From Vibrio cidicii (lineage in GTDB: Bacteria; Pseudomonadota; Gammaproteobacteria; Enterobacterales; Vibrionaceae): a DNA stretch of 64,000 bases. The stretch spans positions 2,542,001 through 2,606,000 of the forward strand of contig NZ_CP046804.1 in assembly GCF_009763805.1 (NCBI RefSeq), in the 5' to 3' direction. Positions 10,931-20,369 of the stretch are shown here, piece by piece (within the stretch, counting starts at the first letter, position 1; every line of letters starts with the position of its first letter). The position numbers were made by a program, and so were the translations under genes. The notes beneath the pieces are model-generated. The model was given only the letters and a program-made list of their open reading frames with translations, searched no databases and had not been told where the DNA came from.

Positions 10931-11061
10931 TGAAGAATGTAAATTCTGTTAATTCCGCCGTAACTTTCGTTGAAGAAATGAATAGACTATCCGGGTTATC
11001 TCATATTTTGCATCAGAACAATAATTGAACGTCAATCATGGCGAAAAAGAGGGTTTAATTT

Positions 11062-12069
11062 ATGGCGACAATGAAGGATGTTGCCCAGCTCGCTGGTGTC
11101 TCGACCGCCACGGTCTCAAGAGCACTAATGAATCCCGAAAAAGTGTCGGCCACCACCAGAAAACGGGTGGAAGACGCGGTTTTAGAGGCTGGATATTCAC
11201 CAAACTCGCTTGCAAGAAATTTACGTCGGAATGAATCAAAAACCATAGTAACGATTGTCCCAGACATCTGCGACCCCTACTTTACCGAGATTATTCGCGG
11301 TATCGAAGACGCAGCGATGGAACAAGGCTACTTAGTTTTACTGGGCGACAGTGGTCAGCAAAAGCGGCGCGAAAGCTCGTTTGTCAACCTTGTTTTCACC
11401 AAGCAAGCTGATGGCATGTTGCTGCTTGGCACCGATCTGCCGTTTGATGTCAGCAAACCGGAGCAAAAAAACCTGCCACCGATGGTGATGGCATGTGAGT
11501 TCGCCCCCGAACTTGAACTGCCCACCGTACACATCGATAACCTGACTTCGGCCTTTGATGCCGTGAACTACTTAACGCAACTTGGACACAAACGCATCGC
11601 GCAAATCTCTGGCCCATCTTCTGCGGTGCTGTGCCAATTTCGACAGCAAGGTTACCAGCAAGCACTACGACGCGCTGGCATTACTATGAATCCGGATTAT
11701 TGCGCGGAAGCTGAGTTTTCGTTCACCGGCGGTAAAGAGGCTATTCGCCAACTATTGGAGTTACCTGAGCCACCCACAGCGGTATTCTGCCACTGCGATA
11801 CCATGGCGATTGGCGCTATTCAAGAAGCGAAAAAACTGGGTCTGCGCGTTCCGCAAGATCTCTCTGTGGTCGGTTTTGACGACATTCAATTTGCCCAATA
11901 CTGCGATCCCCCTCTGACCACCATCTCTCAGCCGCGCTATGAAATTGGCCGTCAAGCGATGTTGATGATGCTTGAGGTGCTCAAAGGACATGAGATCCAC
12001 AGTGGCTCTCGCCTGCTCGAAACGCAACTGGTGATCCGTGGCAGTGCCGCGCCACCGAGAGTACGTTAA
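11062..12069 (+). CDS. cytR: LacI-family repressor CytR
   Basis: 335-aa repressor. An N-terminal LacI helix-turn-helix (MKDVAQLAGVSTATVSRALM, residues 4-23) and hinge helix (YSPNSLARNLRR) precede a periplasmic-binding-type effector domain. In E. coli, CytR binds cytidine and represses nucleoside uptake and catabolism together with CRP. In Vibrio and its relatives it also affects competence genes. Assignment rests on the close match at the helix-turn-helix and on the conserved position between priA and ftsN. Confidence 0.95.
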   Translation: MATMKDVAQLAGVSTATVSRALMNPEKVSATTRKRVEDAVLEAGYSPNSLARNLRRNESKTIVTIVPDICDPYFTEIIRGIEDAAMEQGYLVLLGDSGQQKRRESSFVNLVFTKQADGMLLLGTDLPFDVSKPEQKNLPPMVMACEFAPELELPTVHIDNLTSAFDAVNYLTQLGHKRIAQISGPSSAVLCQFRQQGYQQALRRAGITMNPDYCAEAEFSFTGGKEAIRQLLELPEPPTAVFCHCDTMAIGAIQEAKKLGLRVPQDLSVVGFDDIQFAQYCDPPLTTISQPRYEIGRQAMLMMLEVLKGHEIHSGSRLLETQLVIRGSAAPPRVR

Positions 12070-12086
12070 GCGCTTAAACCAAGCCA

Positions 12087-12119
12087 AAGCGGCGCATTGT
12101 GTTGCGTCGCTTCCTTTTA
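12087..12119 (+). terminator. Probable terminator after cytR
   Basis: Stem aagcggcgca / tgcgtcgctt (one G-T pair) with a 6-nt loop, followed by the weak tail cctttta. The poor U tract lowers confidence. Confidence 0.55.
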
Positions 12120-12183
12120 TTGCCCCGTGCCCTGTTCTGTTTTGTCATTCTGGATTACCATGTCCGGCTGAATAAATCATAGT

Positions 12184-12451
12184 TAGGGTCTGTTGACCTT
12201 TTGAGATGATTTTTGCAGCAGTTTGTGGGTTCTTTGTGCAAGGCAGAGGCTTTGAATTGTAGGGGCCTACATGATAAGCCGATAACGCAGCAAAAAGGAG
12301 CCACAAACGCTACCCGAAGGGTTCAGCTAAAAGCGTTTTACTCTTTGTTGAGAGGTGTTTTGCTTAGAATGACTAGGCGACAAACCTCTCGTCGCGATTA
12401 AAACGCTTTTATCTCGAACAAAATTTAACCGCAAAAGGTCAACAGACCCTA
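12184..12451. mobile_element. MITE-like non-coding element with perfect 18-bp terminal inverted repeats
   Basis: About 268 bp bounded by agggtctgttgacctttt and its exact complement, with TA at both outer edges that could be a TA target duplication. Inside is a second inverted pair (taaaagcgtttta / taaaacgctttta) that could form a long hairpin. No transposase is encoded, so it must have been moved in trans. Its right end lies about 10 bp from the ftsN start codon. The source IS family was not identified. Confidence 0.8.
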
Positions 12452-12460
12452 GTAATTATC

Positions 12461-13003
12461 GTGGCTAAAGATTATGTAAGGCGTGGTCGTAGCCCAAAAA
12501 AACCGGCTACTAAAAAGACCGCCACAGCGAAAAGAAAACCTTGGCGCGCAGGCTTACTGGCAATTTTGCTGGTTGGCGCGTTTGGCTATGGCCTGTATAT
12601 CCTCAATAACGACCCAGAGCCCCCCGTGCCGGTCGTGCAACAGAGCAAACCAACCCCTAAGCCCGCAGCGAAAAAAGAGTTGCCTCCTCCGCCAGAAGAA
12701 AAATGGCAATATGTGGAGTCTCTGCCTAAACGCGAAATCGAAGTGGTGGCCAAAGAGCAGGAAATCTCAGCCATTCCTTACATCATGCAGTGTGGTGCTT
12801 ACAAAACGCTGGCTCAAGCTGAAGCGCGCAAGCTAGACATCGCCTTTCAAGGCATCACCAGTAAGATCCGCAAAAAAGAGGGCAGCGACTGGTATCGTGT
12901 GGTGCTGGGCCCATATACCACTAAAAGAGACGCTGAACGTGACAGGCACAAACTGCAACGCGCCAAAATTGAGCCTTGCGCAATCTGGAAAGAAGCGCAG
13001 TAA
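12461..13003 (+). CDS. ftsN: Cell division protein FtsN
   Basis: 180-aa bitopic divisome protein. A short basic cytoplasmic tail (AKDYVRRG) is followed by a membrane helix at about residues 30-47, a proline-rich periplasmic linker and a SPOR domain (about 105-178) that binds denuded septal glycan. FtsN triggers constriction by activating FtsQLB/FtsWI. The start is GTG, with no good Shine-Dalgarno sequence, because the MITE-like element ends only 10 bp upstream. Family identity is clear from the N-terminus and SPOR domain; it is shorter than E. coli FtsN (about 319 aa). Confidence 0.93.
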   Translation: MAKDYVRRGRSPKKPATKKTATAKRKPWRAGLLAILLVGAFGYGLYILNNDPEPPVPVVQQSKPTPKPAAKKELPPPPEEKWQYVESLPKREIEVVAKEQEISAIPYIMQCGAYKTLAQAEARKLDIAFQGITSKIRKKEGSDWYRVVLGPYTTKRDAERDRHKLQRAKIEPCAIWKEAQ

Positions 13004-13019
13004 ATAGCGAGCTCTACTA

Positions 13020-13048
13020 GGCATAAGTACATCACTTGTGCCTTTTTA
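13020..13048 (+). terminator. rho-independent terminator after ftsN
   Basis: Stem ggcataag / cttgtgcc (one G-T pair), 7-nt loop and TTTTT. Confidence 0.8.
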
Positions 13049-13087
13049 TTTTCCTCGGCTGGCCCCTTTCTCCGCCCTCGATTCACT

Positions 13088-13115
13088 CTTGAATTCTCTT
13101 TTGCCACCCCCATAT
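13088..13115 (+). promoter_or_regulatory. sigma32 (RpoH) heat-shock promoter of hslVU
   Basis: CTTGAA, 14-bp spacer, CCCCATAT: a close match to the RpoH consensus (CTTGAAA, 13-15 bp, CCCCATNT). It lies about 40 bp upstream of the hslV start, as expected for this heat-shock operon. Confidence 0.85.
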
Positions 13116-13156
13116 ATCAAACAACTCCATCGTGAAAAGTATCAAGAGGTCTGCTC

Positions 13157-13711
13157 GTGACTACCATAGTATCTGTACGTCGTAACAACACAGTCGTCAT
13201 CGCCGGAGACGGACAAGTGTCTTTGGGCAACACCGTCATGAAAGGCAATGCGCGCAAAGTTCGCCGTCTTTACAACAACAAAGTGCTGGCTGGCTTTGCA
13301 GGTGGCACAGCCGACGCTTTTACCCTATTTGAACGCTTCGAAAGCAAATTGCAGATGCACCAAGGTCATCTGACCAAAGCCGCGGTTGAACTGGCCAAAG
13401 ATTGGCGCAGCGATCGCGCTCTGCGCAAACTCGAAGCGCTACTCGCCGTGGCCGACGAAACGGCGTCGCTGATCATCACCGGCAACGGTGACGTGGTGCA
13501 GCCAGAAAACGACCTGATCGCGATTGGCTCAGGCGGCGCTTACGCTCAAGCGGCTGCCACTGCGCTGTTGGAAAACACCGACCTAGACGCACGCGAGATC
13601 GCCGTCAAAGCGCTCAACATCGCCGGTGACATTTGTGTGTTTACCAACCACAATCACACCATTGAAGAGCTCACGGCCACGCCAGAGTTGCCAAGCGCAA
13701 CCCACGCGTAA
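13157..13711 (+). CDS. hslV: ATP-dependent protease subunit HslV
   Basis: 184-aa proteasome-like peptidase of the HslUV complex. After removal of Met, the nucleophile is the N-terminal Thr (TTIVSVRR), with GDGQVSLG and the basic ARKVRRL region as in the family. Two hexameric rings of HslV are capped by HslU. The start is GTG (13157), preceded by AGAGGT, which places Thr second as required for catalysis. It is 25 bp upstream of hslU. Confidence 0.97.
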   Translation: MTTIVSVRRNNTVVIAGDGQVSLGNTVMKGNARKVRRLYNNKVLAGFAGGTADAFTLFERFESKLQMHQGHLTKAAVELAKDWRSDRALRKLEALLAVADETASLIITGNGDVVQPENDLIAIGSGGAYAQAAATALLENTDLDAREIAVKALNIAGDICVFTNHNHTIEELTATPELPSATHA

Positions 13712-13736
13712 CTTACACAGAATTTGAGGAAGCAAG

Positions 13737-15068
13737 ATGTCTGAAATGACTCCCCGCGAAATTGTGCACGAACTGAACCGTCACATCATTGGTCAGGAAA
13801 AAGCAAAACGCTCGGTGGCGATTGCCCTACGTAACCGCTGGCGCCGTATGCAGCTTGAAGAAGGGCTGCGCGCCGAAGTCACCCCGAAAAACATCCTAAT
13901 GATCGGCCCAACTGGGGTAGGTAAAACCGAAATTGCTCGCCGTTTGGCTAAACTGGCCAACGCACCGTTTATCAAAGTCGAAGCGACCAAGTTCACCGAA
14001 GTCGGTTATGTGGGTAAAGAGGTGGAAACCATTATCCGCGATCTGACCGACGTGGCGGTGAAAATGACCCACCAGCAAGCGATGGAAAAAGTGCAGTTCC
14101 GCGCCGAAGAGCTAGCGGAAGAGCGCGTGCTTGATGCCCTACTACCGCCAGCACGCGATGCATGGGGACAAAGTGAACAGAGCGACGACAACTCCAATAC
14201 GCGACAAATTTTCCGCAAGAAATTGCGTGAAGGTAAGCTCGACGACAAAGAGATCGAAGTCAATGTTGCTGCGCCGCAAATGGGCGTGGAGATCATGGCG
14301 CCTCCGGGCATGGAGGAGATGACCAATCAGCTACAAGGCATGTTCCAAAGCCTTGCGGGCAACACCAGCAAAAAACGCAAGCTGAAGATCAAAGATGCGA
14401 TGAAAGCGCTGACCGAAGAGGAAGCAGCGAAGCTGGTCAACCAAGAAGAGCTGAAAGATCAGGCGATTTATAACGTTGAGAACAACGGCATCGTGTTTAT
14501 CGATGAGATCGACAAAATCTGCAAGCGCGGCGAAAGCTCGGGCCCAGATGTCTCTCGTGAAGGGGTGCAGCGCGACCTATTGCCGCTGATTGAAGGCAGC
14601 ACCGTATCGACCAAACATGGCATGGTGCGCACTGACCACATTCTGTTCATCACCTCCGGCGCGTTCCAAGTGGCGAAACCGTCTGATTTGATCCCCGAGC
14701 TGCAAGGGCGTCTGCCGATCCGCGTCGAGCTCGAAGCGCTGACCAGCCACGATTTCAAACGCATCCTGACTGAACCTAAAGCGTCTTTGACCGAGCAATA
14801 CATCGCCCTGATGAAAACCGAGCAGGTTGATATCGAGTTCACCGAAGATGGCATCAGCCAAATAGCCGAAGCGGCATGGACCGTCAACGAAACCACGGAA
14901 AACATCGGCGCACGCCGTCTGCACACCGTGATGGAACGTTTGATGGATGAAATCTCCTTCGACGCGACAGAAAAATCCGGCGCCAAGTTTGTCATCGACG
15001 CGCAATACGTCAAACAGCGCCTCGGCGAGTTTGTCGCCGACGAAGATCTGAGCCGCTTTATTCTTTAA
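13737..15068 (+). CDS. hslU: ATP-dependent protease ATPase subunit HslU
   Basis: 443-aa AAA+ unfoldase partner of HslV. Walker [10 protein letters not shown] is at about residues 57-65, Walker B is VFIDEIDK, and the pore motif GYVGKEVE is at about 90. The family-specific I domain lies between the Walker motifs, and the sensor arginine is in IGARRLH. The C-terminal tail LSRFIL inserts into HslV. Intact; it stops exactly where repeat array A1 begins. Confidence 0.98.
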   Translation: MSEMTPREIVHELNRHIIGQEKAKRSVAIALRNRWRRMQLEEGLRAEVTPKNILMIGPTGVGKTEIARRLAKLANAPFIKVEATKFTEVGYVGKEVETIIRDLTDVAVKMTHQQAMEKVQFRAEELAEERVLDALLPPARDAWGQSEQSDDNSNTRQIFRKKLREGKLDDKEIEVNVAAPQMGVEIMAPPGMEEMTNQLQGMFQSLAGNTSKKRKLKIKDAMKALTEEEAAKLVNQEELKDQAIYNVENNGIVFIDEIDKICKRGESSGPDVSREGVQRDLLPLIEGSTVSTKHGMVRTDHILFITSGAFQVAKPSDLIPELQGRLPIRVELEALTSHDFKRILTEPKASLTEQYIALMKTEQVDIEFTEDGISQIAEAAWTVNETTENIGARRLHTVMERLMDEISFDATEKSGAKFVIDAQYVKQRLGEFVADEDLSRFIL

Positions 15069-15590
15069 GGGAAAACAAGGTACTAGGGAAAACAAGGACC
15101 TAGGTCCTAGGGAAGAGCAGGTACTAGGAAAGGCAAGAGCGGAAGAGCTGAAGAGAAGGTCCTGGGGGCTGGGCCCTTGGCCCTTGGTCCTGGGAAAAGC
15201 GGAAAAAAGGTCCTATGGTCCTGGGGAAGAGCAAGAGCGGAAAAAGATGGGGCGAGTTTTCTAGGAAGGGCGGAAAAGAAGGGACGAGATTAATAGGGAC
15301 TAGATTGCGAGGAAAAGAAAAAGCGGAAGAGAAGGTCCTGGGTCCTGGGTCCTGGGAAATCCTAGTCCCTAGCAACCTGCTTTTCCTAGCAACCTTCTTT
15401 TCCCCGCTCTTCGCCTTTCTCGCCCAGGAACCAGGGCCGCTCTTGCCCTTCCCAGGGCCGCTCTTATCTGCTCTTCCTAGAACCTAGAAACCTAGAAACC
15501 TAGTACCTAGAACCTTCTTTTCCTAGTACCTAGAAACCTGCTCTTCCCTGTTCTTTCCTAGCCCCTAGCAACCTTCTCCCTTTCTTCCTT
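15069..15590. repeat. CTAG-rich degenerate repeat array A1 (hslU-menA)
   Basis: Low-complexity stretch with a purine-rich left half (GGAAGAGCAGG, AAGAGCGGAAAAAG, three GGTCCTG heptamers) and a pyrimidine-rich right half (GAACCAGGGCCGCTCTTGCC, then CCTAGAA/CCTAGTA heptamers). The halves mirror each other and could fold into a long imperfect hairpin. It starts directly at the hslU stop and leaves about 50 bp for the menA promoter. ORFs inside it are artefacts of the repeats. Confidence 0.9.
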
Positions 15591-15639
15591 ACGTGTTTCT
15601 TCGTATACTGGCCATCGGTTTTACTCGCACGAAACACAC

Positions 15640-16557
15640 ATGAATCAATCTCTGAGAATCTGGCTTGATGCCGCGCGCCCGAAAACATTGCCTCTGGCTT
15701 TGGTCTCCATTTTAACTGGCAGTGTGCTGGCTTACTCCTCGGGGCAATTCTCATTGGTGGTCGCTCTGCTGGCGTTTGTTACCGCCACTTTGCTGCAAAT
15801 TTTGTCTAACTTAGCCAACGACTATGGCGATGCCGTCAAAGGCACCGACAACGATAAGCGCCTTGGCCCACTACGAGCAATGCAATCTGGCGCGGTCAGC
15901 GCCAAAGAGATGCAACGCGCCATCGTATTTAATATTTTGCTGACCATCGCCTCGGGTTTGGCGCTGGTGTTTTATGCCTTAAACAGTCTGCAAAGCATCC
16001 TCGCGTTTATCGCTTTAGGTATTTTGGCCATCCTCGCCGCCATCGCTTACACCATGGGCAATAAACCGTATGGCTATGTGGGTCTGGGCGATCTCTCGGT
16101 ATTCATATTCTTCGGTTTGCTCGGCGTTTCCGGCACCTATTTCCTCCATACCGGCGTGTTGGATTCAGCGCTGTTTTTGCCAGCCTTGGGCTGCGGCTTG
16201 TTAGCGGTTGCGGTACTCAATATCAACAACATGCGCGACATCGAAAACGACGCTGCATGCGGAAAGCGTACGGTTGCAGTGCGCCTTGGTCAGCGCAAAG
16301 CCAAGCAATATCATTTCGTATTACTCGGCGGTGCAGTGCTGGCGTTTGCCATTTACTTGCTGTTGCAAGGCAAACCAATGTGGATCAGCTTTCCTTTTCT
16401 TTTCAGCTTGTTACTGGTCATTAATCACGGAAAAGCAGTGTGGCTGACGCATCAACCTGCTCAAATTGCCCCTATGATGCCCGTGGTGGTGAAGTGCTCA
16501 TTAGTTACCAATATTTTGTTTGCAACAGTTGTGATAGCTCAAACTCTTGTTAGTTAA
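15640..16557 (+). CDS. menA: 1,4-dihydroxy-2-naphthoate polyprenyltransferase
   Basis: 305-aa UbiA-family membrane enzyme that prenylates 1,4-dihydroxy-2-naphthoate to make demethylmenaquinone. The Mg/prenyl-PP motif NDYGDAVKGTDNDKR lies at about residues 61-75, and the second Asp-rich motif NNMRDIENDAACGKRT at about 193-208. Eight to nine hydrophobic helices are visible. Length fits E. coli MenA (308). Followed by rraA about 75 bp later, as is common. Confidence 0.96.
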   Translation: MNQSLRIWLDAARPKTLPLALVSILTGSVLAYSSGQFSLVVALLAFVTATLLQILSNLANDYGDAVKGTDNDKRLGPLRAMQSGAVSAKEMQRAIVFNILLTIASGLALVFYALNSLQSILAFIALGILAILAAIAYTMGNKPYGYVGLGDLSVFIFFGLLGVSGTYFLHTGVLDSALFLPALGCGLLAVAVLNINNMRDIENDAACGKRTVAVRLGQRKAKQYHFVLLGGAVLAFAIYLLLQGKPMWISFPFLFSLLLVINHGKAVWLTHQPAQIAPMMPVVVKCSLVTNILFATVVIAQTLVS

Positions 16558-16632
16558 TCACTAATTGTCATTGCATTGACTTAATGCACAGATATACTCA
16601 AGAGAAAATTCATTTACCGAAGAAGGTATGCT

Positions 16633-17136
16633 ATGGAATACAACACCTCTGCCCTATGTGATATCTATCTGGATCAAGTGGATGTGGTCGAGCCGATGTT
16701 CAGCAACTTCGGTGGGCGTGCCTCATTTGCCGGACAAATCACCACTGTAAAATGCTTCGAAGATAACTCGCTGATTCGTGAGACGCTGGAACAAGATGGT
16801 GTTGGACGCGTGCTTCTGGTCGATGGCGGTGGCTCATTACGCCGCGCACTCGTCGATGCAGAAATTGCCACCATAGCAGAAGAAAACGAGTGGGAAGGCA
16901 TTGTTGTCTACGGCAGCGTGCGGGAAATTGACGAGCTGGAAGATATGAATATCGGCATTCAAGCGCTCGCCTCAATTCCGGTCGGCGCGTCTGCGCAAGG
17001 CATTGGCGAAGTTGATATTCCCGTCAACTTCGGTGGCGTCACCTTCTTACCGGAAGATTACCTCTACGCCGACAGCACTGGCATCATCCTTTCGCAAGAG
17101 CCACTTAGCGCCGATTTTGAAGAGCCTGAGCTCTAA
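16633..17136 (+). CDS. rraA: Regulator of RNase E activity A
   Basis: 167-aa protein with a methyltransferase-like fold but no such activity. It binds the C-terminal scaffold of RNase E and slows mRNA decay. The family signature [12 protein letters not shown] and the glycine-rich [15 protein letters not shown] are clear, as is [11 protein letters not shown]. It follows menA and ends before a strong terminator. Close to E. coli RraA in length (161). Confidence 0.95.
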   Translation: MEYNTSALCDIYLDQVDVVEPMFSNFGGRASFAGQITTVKCFEDNSLIRETLEQDGVGRVLLVDGGGSLRRALVDAEIATIAEENEWEGIVVYGSVREIDELEDMNIGIQALASIPVGASAQGIGEVDIPVNFGGVTFLPEDYLYADSTGIILSQEPLSADFEEPEL

Positions 17137-17204
17137 TTACGACACTCTAGGCGAGAGAAAAGCGCGGAAAAGCACGTTTCACGCGCTTAAAAGTTGAGAA
17201 AAAG

Positions 17205-17236
17205 TCAGCGCATTGCCTCAATGCGCTGTTTTTTTA
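17205..17236 (+). terminator. rho-independent terminator after rraA
   Basis: Stem cagcgcat / atgcgctg with a 7-nt loop and a run of seven to eight T. Confidence 0.92.
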
Positions 17237-17362
17237 GGCAAATGATGCAAATTTTCCAACATAGCAGGTGTTTCTATGCCTTGTGCTGAGTAGAATGAGG
17301 CTAATAGAGAGAGCCGCAGCATGGGCTGCGCTCATTGAACCGAATAAAATAGGTAGGCCAAA

Positions 17363-17605
17363 ATGTCTTTTGAAGTATTAGAAAAACTGGAAGCAAAAAT
17401 TCAGACCGCTGTTGATACCATCGCACTTTTGCAAATGGAAGTCGAAGAGCTGAAAGAAGATAAAGCGAAACTGGCTAACGAAGCCGACCAACTGCGCGCT
17501 CAACAAGCAGAGCTTGAACAAAAATCTCAACAAGCTCAACAAGAGCACGCTCAGTGGCAAGAACGCATCCGCGCTCTACTGGGTAAAATGGAAGATGTAG
17601 AATAA
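17363..17605 (+). CDS. zapB: Cell division protein ZapB
   Basis: 80-aa protein that is almost wholly coiled coil (heptads of L, V and A, rich in E, K and Q). It starts [14 protein letters not shown] as in the family. ZapB links the Z ring to MatP/ZapA and stabilises it. The 226-bp upstream gap after the rraA terminator presumably holds its promoter. Array A2 begins about 10 bp after the stop. Confidence 0.95.
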   Translation: MSFEVLEKLEAKIQTAVDTIALLQMEVEELKEDKAKLANEADQLRAQQAELEQKSQQAQQEHAQWQERIRALLGKMEDVE

Positions 17606-17614
17606 AGCGGATTG

Positions 17615-17960
17615 AAAAGGACTAGGTGCTAGGAAAGGCAAGAGCGGAAAAAGAAGGGACGAGTTTTCTAGGGACTAGATTGCTAGGAAAAGAAAAAGCG
17701 GAAGAGAAGGTCCTGGGTCCTGGGTCCTGGGTCCTGGGTCCTGGGTCCTGGGAAATCCTAGTCCCTAGCACCTGCTTTTCCTAGCAACCTGCTTTTCCGC
17801 GCTCTTCGCCTTTCTCGCCCAGGAACCAGGGCCGCTCTTGCCATTCCTAGGACCGCACTTCGAGGACCATAGGACCGATCTTCCCCGCTCTTCCCCGCAC
17901 CTTCTTTTCCTAGTCCCTAGCAACCTGCTTTTCCTAGCAACCTCGTAACTTCCCCTCTTT
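17615..17960. repeat. CTAG-rich degenerate repeat array A2 (zapB-glpX)
   Basis: Same architecture as the other arrays. The left arm includes ACGAGTTTTCTAGGGACTAG and six tandem GGTCCTG heptamers near 17712-17753. The right arm has CCTAGCA units, GGAACCAGGGCCGCTCTTGCC and CCTTCTTTTCCTAG. Mirror-image halves. Confidence 0.9.
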
Positions 17961-18048
17961 TTTGATCCCCGCAAACGTTTTCCCTGTTTTTTATGCTAGA
18001 ATCGCCGCCAATTTTTCTCTTCCTTCGATTATGACTTTTGGAGACAAC

Positions 18049-19056
18049 ATGAAACGCGATTTAGCAATGGCATTTTCCCGCGTGACAGAAGGCGCCGCTC
18101 TGGCGGGGTATAAATGGCTTGGCCGTGGTGACAAAAATGCCGCCGATGGCGCCGCAGTTGAAGTGATGCGCACTTTGCTAAACAAAACCGAAATCAGTGG
18201 CGAAATCGTGATTGGCGAAGGCGAAATCGACGACGCGCCGATGCTCTACATTGGCGAAAACGTTGGCTTAGGCGGCGATGAAGTCGATATTGCCGTCGAC
18301 CCGATCGAAGGTACACGCATGACCGCCATGGGTCAGTCGAATGCTTTAGCCGTGCTGGCGGCCGGTGAGAAAGGCAGCTTCCTTAAAGCGCCCGACATGT
18401 ATATGGAAAAGCTGGTAGTCGGCCCTGACGCCAAAGGCGTGATCGACCTCAACAAGCCAGTAAAAGAAAACTTAGAAAACATCGCCAAAGCACTAGGCAA
18501 AACCCTCGACACCTTAGTGGTCATTACACTCGCCAAACCACGCCATGATGCCGTTATCGCGGAAATGCAGCAAATGGGCGTGCGCGTGTTTGCCGTGCCC
18601 GATGGTGATGTCGCCGCGTCTATCTTAACTTGCATGCCAGATAGCGAAGTGGATGTGATGTACTGCATTGGCGGCGCGCCAGAGGGCGTCGTGTCTGCTG
18701 CGGTCATTCGTGCGCTGGATGGCGATATGCAGGGCCGACTCTTGCCTCGCGACCAAGTAAAAGGGGACAACGAAGAAAACCGCCGCTTTGCCGCTTTCGA
18801 ACTGGAGCGCTGCGCCGAAATGGGCGTCGAAGCGAATAAAGTGTTGAAGCTGGATGACATGGCACGCAGCGACAACGTCATCTTCTCCGCCACGGGCATC
18901 ACCAAAGGCGATCTACTTGAAGGCATCAGCCGCAAAGGCAATATTGCCACCACGGAAACCCTATTGATTCGTGGCCGCTGCCGCACCATCCGCCGGATCA
19001 AATCGACCCACTACCTAGAGCGCAAAGACGACGAGATCAAGCAGATTATTCTTTAA
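18049..19056 (+). CDS. glpX: Class II fructose-1,6-bisphosphatase GlpX
   Basis: 335-aa Li-sensitive phosphatase that hydrolyses fructose 1,6-bisphosphate in gluconeogenesis. Metal and substrate blocks GEGEIDDAPM (about 56-65) and VDPIEGTRM (about 84-92) are present, as is CIGGAPEGV. The start at 18049 has GGAGA just upstream and gives MKRDLAMAFSRVTE as in E. coli (336 aa); the frame extends 29 codons upstream, but that part has no family match and reaches into the array edge. It stands alone here, without glpF or glpK, and ends at array A3. Confidence 0.96.
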   Translation: MKRDLAMAFSRVTEGAALAGYKWLGRGDKNAADGAAVEVMRTLLNKTEISGEIVIGEGEIDDAPMLYIGENVGLGGDEVDIAVDPIEGTRMTAMGQSNALAVLAAGEKGSFLKAPDMYMEKLVVGPDAKGVIDLNKPVKENLENIAKALGKTLDTLVVITLAKPRHDAVIAEMQQMGVRVFAVPDGDVAASILTCMPDSEVDVMYCIGGAPEGVVSAAVIRALDGDMQGRLLPRDQVKGDNEENRRFAAFELERCAEMGVEANKVLKLDDMARSDNVIFSATGITKGDLLEGISRKGNIATTETLLIRGRCRTIRRIKSTHYLERKDDEIKQIIL

Positions 19057-19320
19057 AGGAAGAGAAGAGCAGGGGCGAGGAAGAGCAGGTACTAGGTACT
19101 AGGAAGAGCAAAACCTAGTAACCTAGTAATCTAGAAACCTCGTAACCTGCCTTTCCTAGAACCTAGAAACCTTCTTTCTTACCCAGGAACCAGGGCCGCT
19201 CTTGCCCTTTCTAGGGCCACAGGACCACAGGACCACAGGACCGCTCTTAACCGCTTTTTCCTAGAACCTAGCACCTAGCAACCTGCTTTCCCTAGAACCG
19301 CTCTTACTCTTACCCAGTGC
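19057..19320. repeat. CTAG-rich degenerate repeat array A3 (glpX-regulator)
   Basis: Short left arm (GGAAGAGAAGAGCAGGGG) and a longer right arm. It contains CCTAGTA heptamers, GGAACCAGGGCCGCTCTTGCC and a three-copy CCACAGGA 8-mer. It starts directly at the glpX stop. Confidence 0.88.
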
Positions 19321-19408
19321 TCTTTATCAACCCTTTTATTTACTAAACCTATGACGCATAATATTTGTACTTAAGCACCATTCAGGATACGAGCGTCTGT
19401 AGGCCAAG

Positions 19409-20029
19409 ATGAAAACGATAGACAGGATACTCCAGTCGATTAAGCGAGATGGCTCGGTGACCGCCAAGCAACTGGCAGAAGAGTTTGGCATGACCACCAT
19501 GGGGGCCAGGCAACATTTGCAAGGGTTGGAAGAGGCGGGCATCGTCAGCTTTCACGATGTCAAAGTCAAAGTGGGCCGCCCGACTCGGCACTGGTCTCTC
19601 ACACTCAAAGGACACGAGCAGTTTGCCGATCGCCACAGTGAACTGACCATTCAGATGATCGACGTGGTCGAGAGCTTGTTTGGCTCTGACGGTTTAGCCA
19701 AAGTCGCCGCTGAGCGAGAGCATCGCACTTTTATCCAGTATCAAAAAGCCTTGGCCGCTTGCGGCGATCTGCACAGCAAGCTGCAAAAGCTCACGGAAAT
19801 ACGCGAAGAAGAAGGCTATATGGCCGAGCTTGAGCAAACCGATGAAGGTTTTCTTTTGAGCGAAAATCATTGCCCCATCTGCCGAGCCGCCACCCGCTGC
19901 CCAGCCCTATGCCAATCTGAATTCAACGTTTTTCAAAAACTGCTCGGTGAACACTGCCATATTGAGCGCACAGAACACATTATCGAAGGCCAGCGCCGCT
20001 GCGCATATCGGATAGTAAGCAGGGACTAG
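19409..20029 (+). CDS. HTH transcriptional regulator with C-terminal cysteine cluster (SufR-like, COG2345 type)
   Basis: 206 residues. The winged helix at about 1-65 (ILQSIKRDGSVTAKQLAEEF, MGARQHLQGLE, then VGRPTRHW) is typical of ArsR/DeoR-like regulators of the COG2345 group. The C-terminal part has CPICRAATRCPALC near residue 155, then CHIERTE and RRCAYRI: five or six cysteines in a pattern recalling the Fe-S ligands of SufR. An Fe-S or metal-sensing repressor is therefore plausible, but the targets are unknown. The last codons and the TAG stop lie in the edge of array A4. Confidence 0.8.
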   Translation: MKTIDRILQSIKRDGSVTAKQLAEEFGMTTMGARQHLQGLEEAGIVSFHDVKVKVGRPTRHWSLTLKGHEQFADRHSELTIQMIDVVESLFGSDGLAKVAAEREHRTFIQYQKALAACGDLHSKLQKLTEIREEEGYMAELEQTDEGFLLSENHCPICRAATRCPALCQSEFNVFQKLLGEHCHIERTEHIIEGQRRCAYRIVSRD

Positions 20030-20262
20030 GCTCTAGGAAGAGCAAGAGCCTAGTACCTAGAAACCTTCTCTTCCTTAGAAACCTAGCACCTAGTATCTCT
20101 TCCCTAGCGACCCAGTGCTCTAGCCGCCTGCTTTTGCCTTTCTCGCCTAGGAACCAGGGCCGCTCTTGCCTTTCCTAGGACCGCTCTTCCTATCAACCTA
20201 GCAATCTTCTCTTCCCTAGCACCTAGAAACCTAGTACCTAGCAACCTGCCCTTCCTCGTCTC
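20022..20262. repeat. CTAG-rich degenerate repeat array A4
   Basis: Mostly right-arm units: CCTAGTACCTAGAAACC, CTCGCCTAGGAACCAGGGCCGCTCTTGCC and CCTAGCACCTAGAAACCTAG. It overlaps the 3' end of the regulator gene and supplies its stop codon (GACTAG). Confidence 0.88.
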
Positions 20263-20369
20263 ACTTCTAAGACATCACCACATCCCTGCGCCACTTTCTC
20301 ATTTCTGATTTATGCTTACTTTAATGGCTACTGTTTAAATTATCACCAATCGTTACAGGGAGAGTTGCC

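Noticed and set aside
12213..12401. 62-codon ORF in the MITE-like element
   Set aside because: It covers hairpin and terminal sequences, has no ribosome site and resembles no protein.
15124..15487. Open reading frames inside array A1 on both strands (and similar ones at 33839-34036 and 15530-15754)
   Set aside because: They translate the repeat units themselves (runs of G, K, E or P, F, L), lack ribosome sites and change with array length.
17962..18048. 29-codon upstream extension of glpX
   Set aside because: The extension has no family match, starts at the array edge and ignores the GGAGA ribosome site ahead of the ATG at 18049.
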